Shown here: positions 1 to 8,422 of the stretch, piece by piece
Position numbering within the stretch: position 1 is the stretch's first letter
Layout of the letters: each line of letters begins with the position of its first letter
Assembly (NCBI RefSeq): GCF_024499015.1
Contig: NZ_CP098604.1
Span: 2,170,001 to 2,234,000 of the forward strand
Direction: 5' to 3'
DNA: 64,000 nt
Source: Xanthomonas hortorum pv. pelargonii
Lineage (GTDB): Bacteria > Pseudomonadota > Gammaproteobacteria > Xanthomonadales > Xanthomonadaceae
Notes under the pieces: generated by a model
Told to the model about the DNA's origin: nothing
The model's input: the letters and a program-made list of their open reading frames with translations, nothing else
Databases searched by the model: none
Position numbers and translations under genes: made by a program

Positions 1-507
1 CAGGTGCAGAGCATCAGCGAAGCGGCGTTGCCGGTGATGCGGCGGCTGGCCGATGCGATCTATCAGCCCTGCCACCTGGTGGCGCCGTCTGGCGACCAGA
101 TCGTGGTGATCGCGCAGATGGACGTGCCCAGCGATCTGGGCCTGGTGGTACGCCCGGGCCACCGCCGCCCGTTGACCCATTCCAGCTCCGGGCTGGTGCT
201 GTACGCCTTCCAGCAGCCCGAGGTGCAGGCGCGCTGGCTGGACATGCTCGATGCCAGCGAGGTGCCGTTCGAACGCGCGCAGTTCCTGGCTGCCGCCGCG
301 CAGGCGCGCAGCGATGGCTACGCCATGCAGCCCAGCGAAGCGGTGGTGGGCGTGGTCGATCTGACCGCACCGATCCTGCAACGCGGCAGTGCGACCTATA
401 CGCTCACGGTGCCCTTCATCGAACGGCGCCCTGAGCTGGTTGGCCCACAAGCAGCGTTGCAGGCCTTGTGTGCGGCCACGGCCGAGATTTCCAGCGGGCT
501 GCACTAG
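1..507 (+). CDS. IclR-family transcriptional regulator, C-terminal part (5' end outside window)
   Basis: The reading frame is open from the first base, so the gene starts upstream and the N-terminal winged-helix DNA-binding domain is missing here. The visible 168 residues match the effector-binding (GAF-like) domain of IclR regulators: a helix ending in RLADAIYQPCHLV, then the strand-rich core with VVIAQMDVPSDLGLVV, a PLTHSSSGLVLYAF segment where the family usually has the P-x-x-x-x-A-G-K-A-x-L-A pattern, and a late VVGVVDLTAPI strand. IclR proteins bind small catabolic effectors and repress or activate nearby catabolic genes; the ligand cannot be told from this part. The gene ends 114 bases before the next plus-strand gene. 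Confidence 0.8.
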   Translation, partial: QVQSISEAALPVMRRLADAIYQPCHLVAPSGDQIVVIAQMDVPSDLGLVVRPGHRRPLTHSSSGLVLYAFQQPEVQARWLDMLDASEVPFERAQFLAAAAQARSDGYAMQPSEAVVGVVDLTAPILQRGSATYTLTVPFIERRPELVGPQAALQALCAATAEISSGLH

Positions 508-621
508 TCGCGCAGAAGCGGAGCGCCACGCGTAACGCGCCTGCGCCCGGGCCGCCGCCGATCGCCCCTATACTCGGCGCGATCGACCAAGCGGGATCGC
601 AGGTCCAGCATCAAGTTCGGG

Positions 622-1737
622 ATGTGGAGCACCATCCTGCTGCTCGGCAGCGCGCATGGCGTGCTTGGCGCCAGCCTGTTGCTGCTGGCCCCGGTCAATC
701 GCATCGCCAACCGCTGCCTGGCCGCACTGCTGCTGGTGGTGGTCGCCCTGATCACGCCCTACACGCTCGGCTATGCCGGCGCCTACGATGCCTACCCGGA
801 CCTGACCTACGCACCGTTGTTCTGGGAGTTGGCGATCGGGCCGCTGCTGTGGCTCTACGTTCGCCAACTGGCGCGCCAGCACCTGCCGCGCCGCTGGGCG
901 CTGCATCTGCTGCCGGCGCTGCTGCAGGGCGGCTACTACACCTGGCTGTTCACCTGGCCGCTGCAACGCAAATGGGCCTGGAACGCCGCCGTCCAGGTGC
1001 CCTGGATCGCGCCGCTGCAGGACGCGCTGGTGCTGGCCTCGCTGGCGTTCTATCTGCTGCTGGCCTGGCGCGAGTATCTGGCCTATCAACGCTGGCTGGA
1101 ACATCACAGCGGCGCGCGCGAGGAACTGCGGCTGCCGTGGCTGCGCGGCTTTCTGCTGGCCGCCGCGTTGCTGGTGCTGTTGCGGCTGGGCTTCACCGCC
1201 AGCGACCGGCTGTGGCATCGGCTGTCCTACGTCGATGAGTTTCCGCGCTATCTGGCCACCGCCGCACTGATCTACTACCTGGGTCTGGAAGGCTGGCGCC
1301 ACGCCAGGGTGCACTACCCGGCGCGCGACGCGGTGTTGCCGCGCGATGCGTCAGCAGACCGAGCGGGCGAACCGGCGCCCGCTCCCGTCCAGGACAAGGA
1401 CTGGCACGCGCTTGGGCAACAGGTCGCAGCGCAGGTCACCGCGCACGGCTGGTGGCGCGAGCCGGACCTCAGCCTGCCCGAGCTGGCGCGGCGCATGGGC
1501 ACCAACAGCAATTATCTTTCGCGCGTGCTCAACGAGGGGCTGGGGCAGACCTTCAGCACGTTCCTCAACACGCTGCGCATCGCCGAAGCGCAGCGCCTGC
1601 TCGGCGGCGATCAGGACATCCTGGACATCGCATTGACGGTCGGCTTCGGCTCCAAGGCCAGCGTCAACCGCGTGTTTCGCGCCTGTGCCGGCTGCACACC
1701 CAGCGACTACCGGCGCACGCAACGTCGCATCGCTTGA
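622..1737 (+). CDS. AraC-family regulator with membrane-spanning N-terminal half
   Basis: The protein has 371 residues. The first ~235 residues form about seven hydrophobic helices, starting with WSTILLLGSAHGVLGASLLLL, so the sensor half is probably embedded in the inner membrane. The last ~100 residues are an AraC-type double helix-turn-helix: LSLPELARRMGTNSNYLSRVLNE is the first HTH, and DILDIALTVGFGSKASVNRVF followed by CTPSDYRR is the usual second HTH and end. A proline/alanine-rich linker joins the halves. Membrane-anchored AraC regulators of this layout are common in Xanthomonadaceae, usually next to the gene they control, so the peptidase gene 82 bases downstream is a candidate target (inference). 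No strong ribosome-binding site precedes the ATG. Confidence 0.85.
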   Translation: MWSTILLLGSAHGVLGASLLLLAPVNRIANRCLAALLLVVVALITPYTLGYAGAYDAYPDLTYAPLFWELAIGPLLWLYVRQLARQHLPRRWALHLLPALLQGGYYTWLFTWPLQRKWAWNAAVQVPWIAPLQDALVLASLAFYLLLAWREYLAYQRWLEHHSGAREELRLPWLRGFLLAAALLVLLRLGFTASDRLWHRLSYVDEFPRYLATAALIYYLGLEGWRHARVHYPARDAVLPRDASADRAGEPAPAPVQDKDWHALGQQVAAQVTAHGWWREPDLSLPELARRMGTNSNYLSRVLNEGLGQTFSTFLNTLRIAEAQRLLGGDQDILDIALTVGFGSKASVNRVFRACAGCTPSDYRRTQRRIA

Positions 1738-1819
1738 AAATCGCTCAGCGATTGCGTGTTTGGGTCGTCCGCCGAGGCACCCCTGACCATGCTGGCGGCT
1801 TCTCACACAAGGAATCGCC

Positions 1820-3340
1820 ATGTCACCGCGCCTGCGCCATCTCGTTATGTCGCTGATCCTGCTGTCGATCTGGCTGCCGTGCGCCGGCGGGGCCGCAACG
1901 CCGCCACCAACGCTGCGCAGCGACAGCCCGCTCGCAGGCCCGGCGCTGCTCGCCGATATCGATGTATTGCAAAGCGCCTATGTCGCGCTGCATCCGGGTC
2001 TGTATCGCTACTCCACCGAACAGGAGATCACGCAGCGCTTCGATGCGCTGCGCGCCGAACTCGGGAAAGGCGCAACGCTCGCTCAGACCTACCTGGCCAT
2101 TTCTCGCCTGACCGCCAGCGTGCGCTGCGGCCATAGCTTTCCCAATTTCCTCAATCAACCCGAACCGGTCCGGCACGCCTTGTTCGACAACGACAGGCAG
2201 TTGCCCTTCCACTTCCGCTGGCTGCAGGGCCGGATGGTCATCAGCCGCAACGGCTCCGATCAGCCCACGCTGGAGCCCGGCACCGAAGTGCTGGCGATCG
2301 ATGGCATTGCCTCGGCGCAGATCCTGGCCGCGCTGATGAGCGTGGCGCGCGCCGACGGCAGCAACGACGGCAGCAACGACGGCAAGCGTATCGCGCAGAT
2401 GGAAGTGCAAGGATTCGCACGCATCGAAGCCTTCGACGTGTACCTGCCGCTGCTGTTTCCGCAACTTTCGGTTGACCCGTTGCTGCGTGTGCGCGGGCCA
2501 GGGGCGGCGAAGGAACGCGAGCTGCGCGTCCACGGCATCAGCGCGGCGCAACGCCGCGCGATGATCCCCACGCGCAGCGACGACAGTGCAGCACCGCCAT
2601 GGCGTCTGGACCTGGCAACACCCGGCGTGGCGGTGCTGCAGATGCCGACCTGGGCGGTGTACGACAGTGACTGGGACTGGCAGGCATTTTTGGCACGCAG
2701 TTTCACCACGCTGGCCGAGCGCGAGATTCCGGCGTTGGTGATCGATCTGCGCGACAACGAGGGCGGGCTGGATGTGGGCAGCGCCTTGCTTGGGTATCTG
2801 TCCGCACGTGAGATAGCGGCGCCGCAGATACGCACGCTGGTGCGCTACCGGCGCTTGCCCGACGCACTGGCGGCATACGTCACGACCTGGGACGCGTCCT
2901 TTCGCGACTGGGGCACGCGTGCGGTTGCCTACGACGCGCGTTTTTACACGCTCAACCCTGCATCCGATGCAGATGCGCAAGCCCGCACGACACCGCATGC
3001 GCCGCCCTTCGACGGCAAGGTGTTTGTGCTGATCGGCCCGGACAACAGCTCGGCCACCTTCGCGTTCGCGCAGCAGGTGCAGCGCAGCGGGTTGGCCACC
3101 CTGGTCGGCCAGCCCACCGGCGGCAATCTGAGCGGCACCAATGGCAGCGCGTTCTTTTTCCTGCACTTGCCCAACTCACAAATCGAAGTGGACCTGCCGC
3201 TGGTCGGACAGTTTCCAACCAGCGCACAACCCGATAGCGGCGTGTTGCCCGACGTGCCGGTAACCATCACCGCGGAAGATCTGCAACACGGCAGGGATGT
3301 CGAAATGGACGCCGTCAGCACCTTGCTGCGCACGCCTTAA
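1820..3340 (+). CDS. Exported S41-family peptidase
   Basis: The protein has 506 residues and begins with a signal peptide (MSPRLRHLV, then a hydrophobic core, ending near CAGGAA), so it acts in the periplasm or outside. An AAGGAA ribosome-binding site lies 7 bases before the ATG. The C-terminal half has S41 protease features: [11 protein letters not shown] (the strand after the PDZ-like part), [16 protein letters not shown] carrying the probable catalytic serine, then LVGQPTGGN and a final [22 protein letters not shown] segment typical of the family. It belongs to the non-CtpA branch. A short in-frame tandem repeat ([10 protein letters not shown], 2353-2382) lies between the N-terminal region and the core. 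The gene follows the AraC-type regulator closely. Substrate unknown. Confidence 0.85.
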   Translation: MSPRLRHLVMSLILLSIWLPCAGGAATPPPTLRSDSPLAGPALLADIDVLQSAYVALHPGLYRYSTEQEITQRFDALRAELGKGATLAQTYLAISRLTASVRCGHSFPNFLNQPEPVRHALFDNDRQLPFHFRWLQGRMVISRNGSDQPTLEPGTEVLAIDGIASAQILAALMSVARADGSNDGSNDGKRIAQMEVQGFARIEAFDVYLPLLFPQLSVDPLLRVRGPGAAKERELRVHGISAAQRRAMIPTRSDDSAAPPWRLDLATPGVAVLQMPTWAVYDSDWDWQAFLARSFTTLAEREIPALVIDLRDNEGGLDVGSALLGYLSAREIAAPQIRTLVRYRRLPDALAAYVTTWDASFRDWGTRAVAYDARFYTLNPASDADAQARTTPHAPPFDGKVFVLIGPDNSSATFAFAQQVQRSGLATLVGQPTGGNLSGTNGSAFFFLHLPNSQIEVDLPLVGQFPTSAQPDSGVLPDVPVTITAEDLQHGRDVEMDAVSTLLRTP

Positions 3341-3458
3341 GCGCAGCCGCAGCTGCACCGCAGAGCTCTCGCATAGCCACGGCTATAAAGATCAGACCGA
3401 CCTTCGCGTGCAGTGCAGGCGCACCGAACGCGGCCATGCGTTGGTACACTGCGCGCCC

Positions 3459-3562
3459 CTTGGGGAGTAGCCTGCTTCTGCATCGTCGGAAGCGCCTGCA
3501 TCAACATACTCGGCCCTCGCGCCGTGGTGCAGGCAACCAATTTCGGTTTGGCGAGACCAGCG
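3459..3562 (+). promoter_or_regulatory. yybP-ykoY manganese riboswitch upstream of mntP
   Basis: The leader contains the conserved blocks of the yybP-ykoY class in order: TTGGGGAGTAGCC at 3460-3472, ATCAACATACTCGG at 3499-3512, and the closing GGTTTGGCGAGACC at 3545-3558. These two internal loops form the metal site in known structures of the class, including the Xanthomonas oryzae RNA. Mn2+ binding turns on expression of exporters. The downstream gene here is the Mn2+ exporter mntP, as in E. coli. A possible -10 hexamer TACACT at 3445-3450 would start transcription just before the aptamer. About 70 bases separate the aptamer from the mntP start; whether control is at translation or termination cannot be settled by eye. 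Confidence 0.93.
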
Positions 3563-3630
3563 GCATGCGTGCACAACAACGGTTGGCGCGGGCGCATGTC
3601 GTTGCGATCGTGCCCAACCCGAGAATGTCG

Positions 3631-4215
3631 ATGTCCCCTTTTTCCATTGTGTTGATCGGTTTCGCAATGTCGACCGATGCGTTTGCCGCAGCGATCGGCA
3701 AAGGCGCAGCAATGCGCAAGCCGCAGTGGCGCGATGCGCTACGCGCCGGGTTGATCTTCGGTTGCATTGAGGCGATCACGCCGGTGATCGGCTGGCTGCT
3801 GGGGCGCGCCGCGTTCAGCTATGTGTCTGCCTACGATCACTGGATCGCCTTTGTACTGCTCGGCGCGCTGGGCACGCACATGATCGTGGCCGGGCTGCGC
3901 ACGGAACCGGACGACGCGGAAGACGCGGCCTCCGACACGCCGAAACGGCATGGATTGCTGGCCTTGGCCACCACCGGTTTTGCCACCAGCATCGATGCGA
4001 TGGCGGTTGGCGTAAGCCTGGCGTTTCTCGACGTGCATATCGGCGTGGTGGCGGTGGTAGTCGGGCTGTGCACCTTCAGCATGGTCACCGCAGGCGTCAT
4101 GCTGGGCCGCGTGCTCGGCAACCTGATCGGCAAACGCGCCGAGATTCTCGGTGGTTTGATTCTGGTGATCGTCGGCAGCGTCATCCTTTACGAACACCTG
4201 AGCGGCGCGGCGTAA
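3631..4215 (+). CDS. mntP: Manganese efflux pump MntP
   Basis: The 194-residue inner-membrane protein begins [20 protein letters not shown] and has six hydrophobic helices in two repeated halves. The paired acidic signatures [12 protein letters not shown] (first half) and [14 protein letters not shown] (second half) are diagnostic of MntP. It exports Mn2+ and protects against manganese toxicity. I chose the ATG at 3631 because the protein then matches the usual length (~190); an ATG at 3625 adds two residues, and the frame extends upstream to 3436 across the riboswitch, which should not be coding. Expression is likely controlled by the Mn2+ riboswitch directly upstream. Confidence 0.95.
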   Translation: MSPFSIVLIGFAMSTDAFAAAIGKGAAMRKPQWRDALRAGLIFGCIEAITPVIGWLLGRAAFSYVSAYDHWIAFVLLGALGTHMIVAGLRTEPDDAEDAASDTPKRHGLLALATTGFATSIDAMAVGVSLAFLDVHIGVVAVVVGLCTFSMVTAGVMLGRVLGNLIGKRAEILGGLILVIVGSVILYEHLSGAA

Positions 4216-4232
4216 GCGCAGGGCAGCTGTTC

Positions 4233-4300
4233 GTAGGAGCGCGCTTGCGCGCGATGAAGCATGATCGATAACGCCCCATCGCGCGCAAGCGCGCTCCTAC
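4233..4300. repeat. REP-like palindrome (GTAGGAGCGC family)
   Basis: The arms GTAGGAGCGCGCTTGCGCGC and its complement ending GCGCTCCTAC flank a short AT-richer centre. The same family recurs at 28033-28090, 42763-42831 and 42991-43058. It lies just after mntP and may act as a bidirectional terminator or RNA-stabilising hairpin between the convergent mntP and histidine kinase genes (inference). Confidence 0.85.
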
Positions 4301-4396
4301 GCTGCATGGCCTTGCTATTCGCGCGAGAGGCATGCCGCATTTTGACAATGCCGCGTGCAACCCTGCATATCGCGGCGCTGCACGCGATGCGCTGGC

Positions 4397-7300
4397 TCAG
4401 CGCTTTTTCGCATCGTGATGCGCGCTCAAGAACGCACGCAACGAGGCCGGCTTCACCGGCTTGGTCAGCAAACGATAGCCACGCGCACGCGCGAGTTGTT
4501 TGAGTTCGTCGCGGCCGTCGGCGGTAAGCAGTGCGCCGGCAATCGGTGCGGTTGCGGCGGCCTGCACCGCGTCCAGCGTGTCCAGGCCATCGAGCCGGTC
4601 GTGCAGGTGGTAATCCACCAGCATCAGGTCCGGTTGTTCGCGCGCGCGCTCCAGCGCCTGATCCACGGTGCTGGCGGTGATCACGTCCACCTGCCAGCGG
4701 CCGAGCAGTGCGCACATGCCGTCGAGAATTTCGCGGTCGTTGTCAACGCACAGCACGCGCAGGCCCGCCAGCGAATCGCCGCTGGGCAACGGCCGCACCG
4801 CAATCACCGGCACCACGGGCGGCAGCGGCACCGCCGCTACACGCGGCAACAGGATCGAAAACATGCTGCCGCGGCCGACCTGGCTGCGCGCACTCAGATC
4901 GTGATCGAGCAGGCGCGAGATGCGTTGGCAGATCGACAGACCCAGCCCCAAGCCTTGCTCGCCCCAGTCGAACGGCTGCTGATAGCGGCGGAACTCTTCG
5001 AAGATCTGCCGCATATGGTGCTCAGGGATGCCCGGGCCGGTGTCCCACACCTGCAGCTCCACCTGGTCGCCGCGCCCGCGCATGCCCAGCACGATGCGAC
5101 CTTGCCGCGTATAGCGCAGCGCATTGGCAAGGAAGTTCTGCATCACCCGGCGCAGCAGGCGGCGGTCGCTGCGTACCCACAACGCGCGGCTATGCACCTG
5201 CAGCTGCAGGCCGCGGCTGGAGGCCACCGGTGCGTACTGCGCGGCCAGTTCGTGCATCAGCGCACTGGCGTCGAAGTCCTCGACGGTGGGACGCAAGCCG
5301 CCGGCATCCAGGCGCGAGACGTCGAGCAGGCCATCGAGCAGCTCCTCGGCCGCACGCAGCGAGGCATCCACACGCTCGGCCAGATGGCGTTGTTCTTCGT
5401 TGTTCTGATGGCTCTCGCGCAAGGCCGAGGCGAACAGACGCGCGGCATTGAGCGGCTGCAACACGTCGTGGCTGATCGCAGCCAGAAAGCGCGTCTTGGA
5501 TTGCTGCGCCAGCTCGGCCTCGCGCGAGCGGTCGGCCACGCGTTGCTCCAGGTTTTCGTTGGCGTCCAGCAGCGCGCGCTCGGCGCGTTTGTAATCGGTG
5601 ATGTCGTTGTAGCTGGTGACATAGCCGCCGCCCGGCAGCGCCTGGCCGCGCATTTCGATCACCTTGCCATCGCTGCGGGTACGCTCGAACACATGCGGCG
5701 AGCCGGCGCGCAGATGGCGGATGCGGCGATCGATCTGGTCTTCGGTATCGCCCTCGCCCAACTCGCCGCGCTCGGCGTTGTAGCGGATCAGGTCAGCGAC
5801 CGGGCGGCCGACGTACAACATGCCGTCCGGATACCCGAACAGCTGCTGATAGCGTCGATTCCACGCGGTCAGACGCATCTCCGGGTCGACCACGCTGACC
5901 GCCGCGCTGATGTTTTCCAGCGTGGTGGAGAGGATTTCGCGATTGAAGCGCAGCTCCTGGCCGGCCTCGTCCAGTACCGCCACCACCTCGCCCAGTTCCA
6001 TGCCCGAGCCGCGCAACAGGCTGGTCAGCACCAGGCGCGCGGAGGCGGCGCCGATCGAGGCGGCGAGCAGGCGTTCGGTGAATTGCACCCAGGCGCGATC
6101 GGCCACCACGGTGGGTTGCAGCTCGCGTTCCAGCAGCACCGCCTGGTCGACGAAGGCGCGGTGCGCATGCCGCTCGCCAACCACACGCTCGGCCAGCGCC
6201 TGCAGATCGGCAACGCGCACATGGCCGGGCCAGTCGCCGGCCACCGCCGGACGCTGCGCATACGGGTCCAGGAACGGCGCCGCGCGCAAGCGTTCGTCCA
6301 CACCCGGACGCCAGCGCGCCGACACCAGCATCATCGCGCCGACGTTGATCAGCAGCGACCAGAAGGTGCCATGCGCCAGCGGGTCCCAGCCGCGCATGCC
6401 GAACAGTTGCTGCGGCTGCAACCAGGCGATGCCGAACGGGCCATCCACCAGCCACTCCGGCTGCAACCAGCCCGCACGCGTGGCGGCCGGCAGTAGCAGC
6501 GTGTAGATCCAGGTCGCAAAGCCCAGCACCATGCCGGTCTCCACGCCCTTGCGGCTGGCGCCGCGCCAATACAGCCCGCCGATCACCCCCGGCGCGAACT
6601 GCGCCACCGCCGCGAAGGCCATCAGGCCGTACGCCGCCAAGGTGGTGTCGTTGGCCACGCTGCGGTGGTAGCCATAGGCAACCAGCGCCAACAGCAGGAT
6701 GGCGACGCGACGGATCCACAGCACCCGCGAGGCCACTGCCGCGCGCGCATCGGCGCTGCCACGGCGGCGCAGCAGCACCGGCATCACCAGGTCGTTGCTG
6801 ACCATGGTGGCCAACGCGATACTGGCCACGATCACCATGCCGGTAGCCGCCGAAAACCCGCCCACGTACGCCACCAATGCCAGCACGGTATTGCCCTGGC
6901 TCAGCGGCAATGCCAGCACCATCGCATCGTCGGCCACCGCGCTGCCCTTGCCGAACAAGGCCACGCCGGCCGAGGCGATCGGCACGACCATCGCCGAAAT
7001 GATCACCAGATAGGCGCCGAACAACCAGCGCGCGCGGCGGATGTCGCCCACATCGCTGCATTCGACCACCGCCACGTGGAACTGGCGCGGCAGGCAGATC
7101 ACCGCAAGAAAGCTCAGCAAGGTTTGCGAAATGAACCCCACCGACGGCGTGTGCTCGAACAAGGTACGCGCCGACTCGGCGATGGGCACATGGTGGTTGC
7201 TCAGCCACACCCAGGCGAACAACCCCACCGCGACGATGGCGATCAATTTGATCACCGACTCCAGCGCGATCGCCAGCATCATGCCGCGATGGTGCTCGGT

Positions 7301-7846
7301 GGCATCGACCTGGCGGGTGCCGAACAAGGTCGCAAACAGCGCCATCAACAGCGCCACGTACAAGGCCGGGTCGGCGAAGATGCCGCGCCCGGCACTGCTA
7401 TGCCCGGTCAACACCTCCAGGCTCATCGCCACCGCTTTGTACTGCAGCGCCAGATACGGAACGATGCCGACCAGTGCGATCACCGCCACCAACGCGGCCA
7501 GCCGCCGCGAGCGGCCGTAGCGCGAGGAAATGAAATCGGCGATGGAAACGGTGTTTTCGGCGCGGGCGATCAGCGCCAGGCGCTCGATGATGCGCCAGCC
7601 GAACAGCAGCAACAGCAGCGGGCCCAGGTAGATCGGCAGGTAACCGATGCCGTTGCGCACCGCCGAACCCACCGCACCGTAAAAGGTCCACGACGAGCAG
7701 TACACCGCCAGCGCCAGGCTATAGACCGCCGGGCGCAGCCATGGCCGCTCCGGGTACAGCGGACGGCGATCGCCCCACCACGCCACGCCGAACAACAGCG
7801 CGGCATAGCCAACGGAGACCAGCAGCAGGATCCAGCTCGATACCAA
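4397..7846 (-). CDS. Hybrid sensor histidine kinase with sodium/solute symporter-like sensor domain
   Basis: The protein has 1149 residues from a TTG start at 7846. The order is: a sodium:solute symporter-like region with about a dozen helices (residues ~1-500), a PAS domain (LVDPEMRLTAWNRRYQQLFGY-like region, ~650-760), a coiled linker, a HisKA dimerisation domain with the phospho-accepting histidine in ISHDVLQPLNAAR (His793), an HATPase domain (QNFLANALRYT, DTGPGIP, GLGLSI), and a receiver domain with phospho-Asp1078 in LMLVDYHLHD. This is the NahK/ErcS' architecture. Such kinases link nutrient or redox cues to biofilm and virulence regulators. The frame continues upstream to 8023, but that extension is made of repeat DNA, so the TTG beginning VSSWILLLVSVGYAALL is the likely start; GGGAA lies upstream. 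Confidence 0.88.
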   Translation of the reverse strand: MVSSWILLLVSVGYAALLFGVAWWGDRRPLYPERPWLRPAVYSLALAVYCSSWTFYGAVGSAVRNGIGYLPIYLGPLLLLLFGWRIIERLALIARAENTVSIADFISSRYGRSRRLAALVAVIALVGIVPYLALQYKAVAMSLEVLTGHSSAGRGIFADPALYVALLMALFATLFGTRQVDATEHHRGMMLAIALESVIKLIAIVAVGLFAWVWLSNHHVPIAESARTLFEHTPSVGFISQTLLSFLAVICLPRQFHVAVVECSDVGDIRRARWLFGAYLVIISAMVVPIASAGVALFGKGSAVADDAMVLALPLSQGNTVLALVAYVGGFSAATGMVIVASIALATMVSNDLVMPVLLRRRGSADARAAVASRVLWIRRVAILLLALVAYGYHRSVANDTTLAAYGLMAFAAVAQFAPGVIGGLYWRGASRKGVETGMVLGFATWIYTLLLPAATRAGWLQPEWLVDGPFGIAWLQPQQLFGMRGWDPLAHGTFWSLLINVGAMMLVSARWRPGVDERLRAAPFLDPYAQRPAVAGDWPGHVRVADLQALAERVVGERHAHRAFVDQAVLLERELQPTVVADRAWVQFTERLLAASIGAASARLVLTSLLRGSGMELGEVVAVLDEAGQELRFNREILSTTLENISAAVSVVDPEMRLTAWNRRYQQLFGYPDGMLYVGRPVADLIRYNAERGELGEGDTEDQIDRRIRHLRAGSPHVFERTRSDGKVIEMRGQALPGGGYVTSYNDITDYKRAERALLDANENLEQRVADRSREAELAQQSKTRFLAAISHDVLQPLNAARLFASALRESHQNNEEQRHLAERVDASLRAAEELLDGLLDVSRLDAGGLRPTVEDFDASALMHELAAQYAPVASSRGLQLQVHSRALWVRSDRRLLRRVMQNFLANALRYTRQGRIVLGMRGRGDQVELQVWDTGPGIPEHHMRQIFEEFRRYQQPFDWGEQGLGLGLSICQRISRLLDHDLSARSQVGRGSMFSILLPRVAAVPLPPVVPVIAVRPLPSGDSLAGLRVLCVDNDREILDGMCALLGRWQVDVITASTVDQALERAREQPDLMLVDYHLHDRLDGLDTLDAVQAAATAPIAGALLTADGRDELKQLARARGYRLLTKPVKPASLRAFLSAHHDAKKR

Positions 7847-7915
7847 GGGGCGTTCCCAGGCGGCGCAATGCGAGCCTGGGAGTTTACGCAGTGGGGATTG
7901 GGGATTGGGGGTTTC

Positions 7916-7980
7916 GCTGCAGGGCGGCTGATCTGCGGCTTGGCTGCAGGGCGGCTGATCTGCGGCTTGGCTGCAGGGCC
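7916..7980. repeat. 27-bp direct tandem repeat
   Basis: Two perfect copies of a 27-base unit (7916-7942 and 7943-7969, beginning GCTGCAGGGCGGCTGATC) are followed by a partial third. A related single unit lies next to the second long palindromic element near 48960-48990, so the unit belongs to the same repeat family. It sits just upstream of the histidine kinase start. Confidence 0.85.
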
Positions 7981-8344
7981 CTTGCCCGCCTACCGTCGCG
8001 GGACACGCCGCAAGTACATCCATGTAGGCTCTTACGCGGCATCCATGCCGCGTAAGGTCCCGCGACGGTAGGCGGGCAAGGACCAGTCGAGATGGTCGGT
8101 GTGCATGGGTGCAAGCAGTACGTGACGTGCGTTGTTTGGATTGAGGTGCGTCCGATCAGCTTTGCAACGCAGCGCGATCAACAAGCGGTTTTCAAAGAAG
8201 CAACCTGCAACCTTTCTGGTGCGGTGTCCTCGCCGATTGCGGGACCGTGTGGCGGCATGGATGCCGCCACCGAGCCTACATGGACGTACTTGCGGCGTGT
8301 CCCGCGGGCGGTGAGGGCACCGCGCCCTCGACCACCCAGGCGTT
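7981..8344. repeat. 364-bp nested palindromic element, copy 1
   Basis: The element starts with perfect 24-nt inverted arms (7981-8004 and 8057-8080) that enclose smaller perfect hairpins (CTTACGCGGCAT / ATGCCGCGTAAG at 8031-8056, and TACATCCATGTA). A ~33-nt stretch at 7998-8031 (GCGGGACACGCCGCAAG...) recurs inverted at 8272-8305, so the whole unit has terminal inverted repeats around a ~190-bp non-palindromic core. A second copy of identical length lies at 48993-49356. No convincing protein is encoded. This fits a MITE-like non-autonomous element, or a family of structured RNA elements. It occupies most of the gap between the kinase and the GH94 gene; the remaining ~80 bases (8345-8422) show nothing recognisable. 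Confidence 0.8.
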
Positions 8345-8422
8345 GACTGCATCCAACATGATGCGGCTAATAAAACCACTACGCCCCCAAAACTGGCGCT
8401 AGCTGCGGTTTGTTGACCGCTC

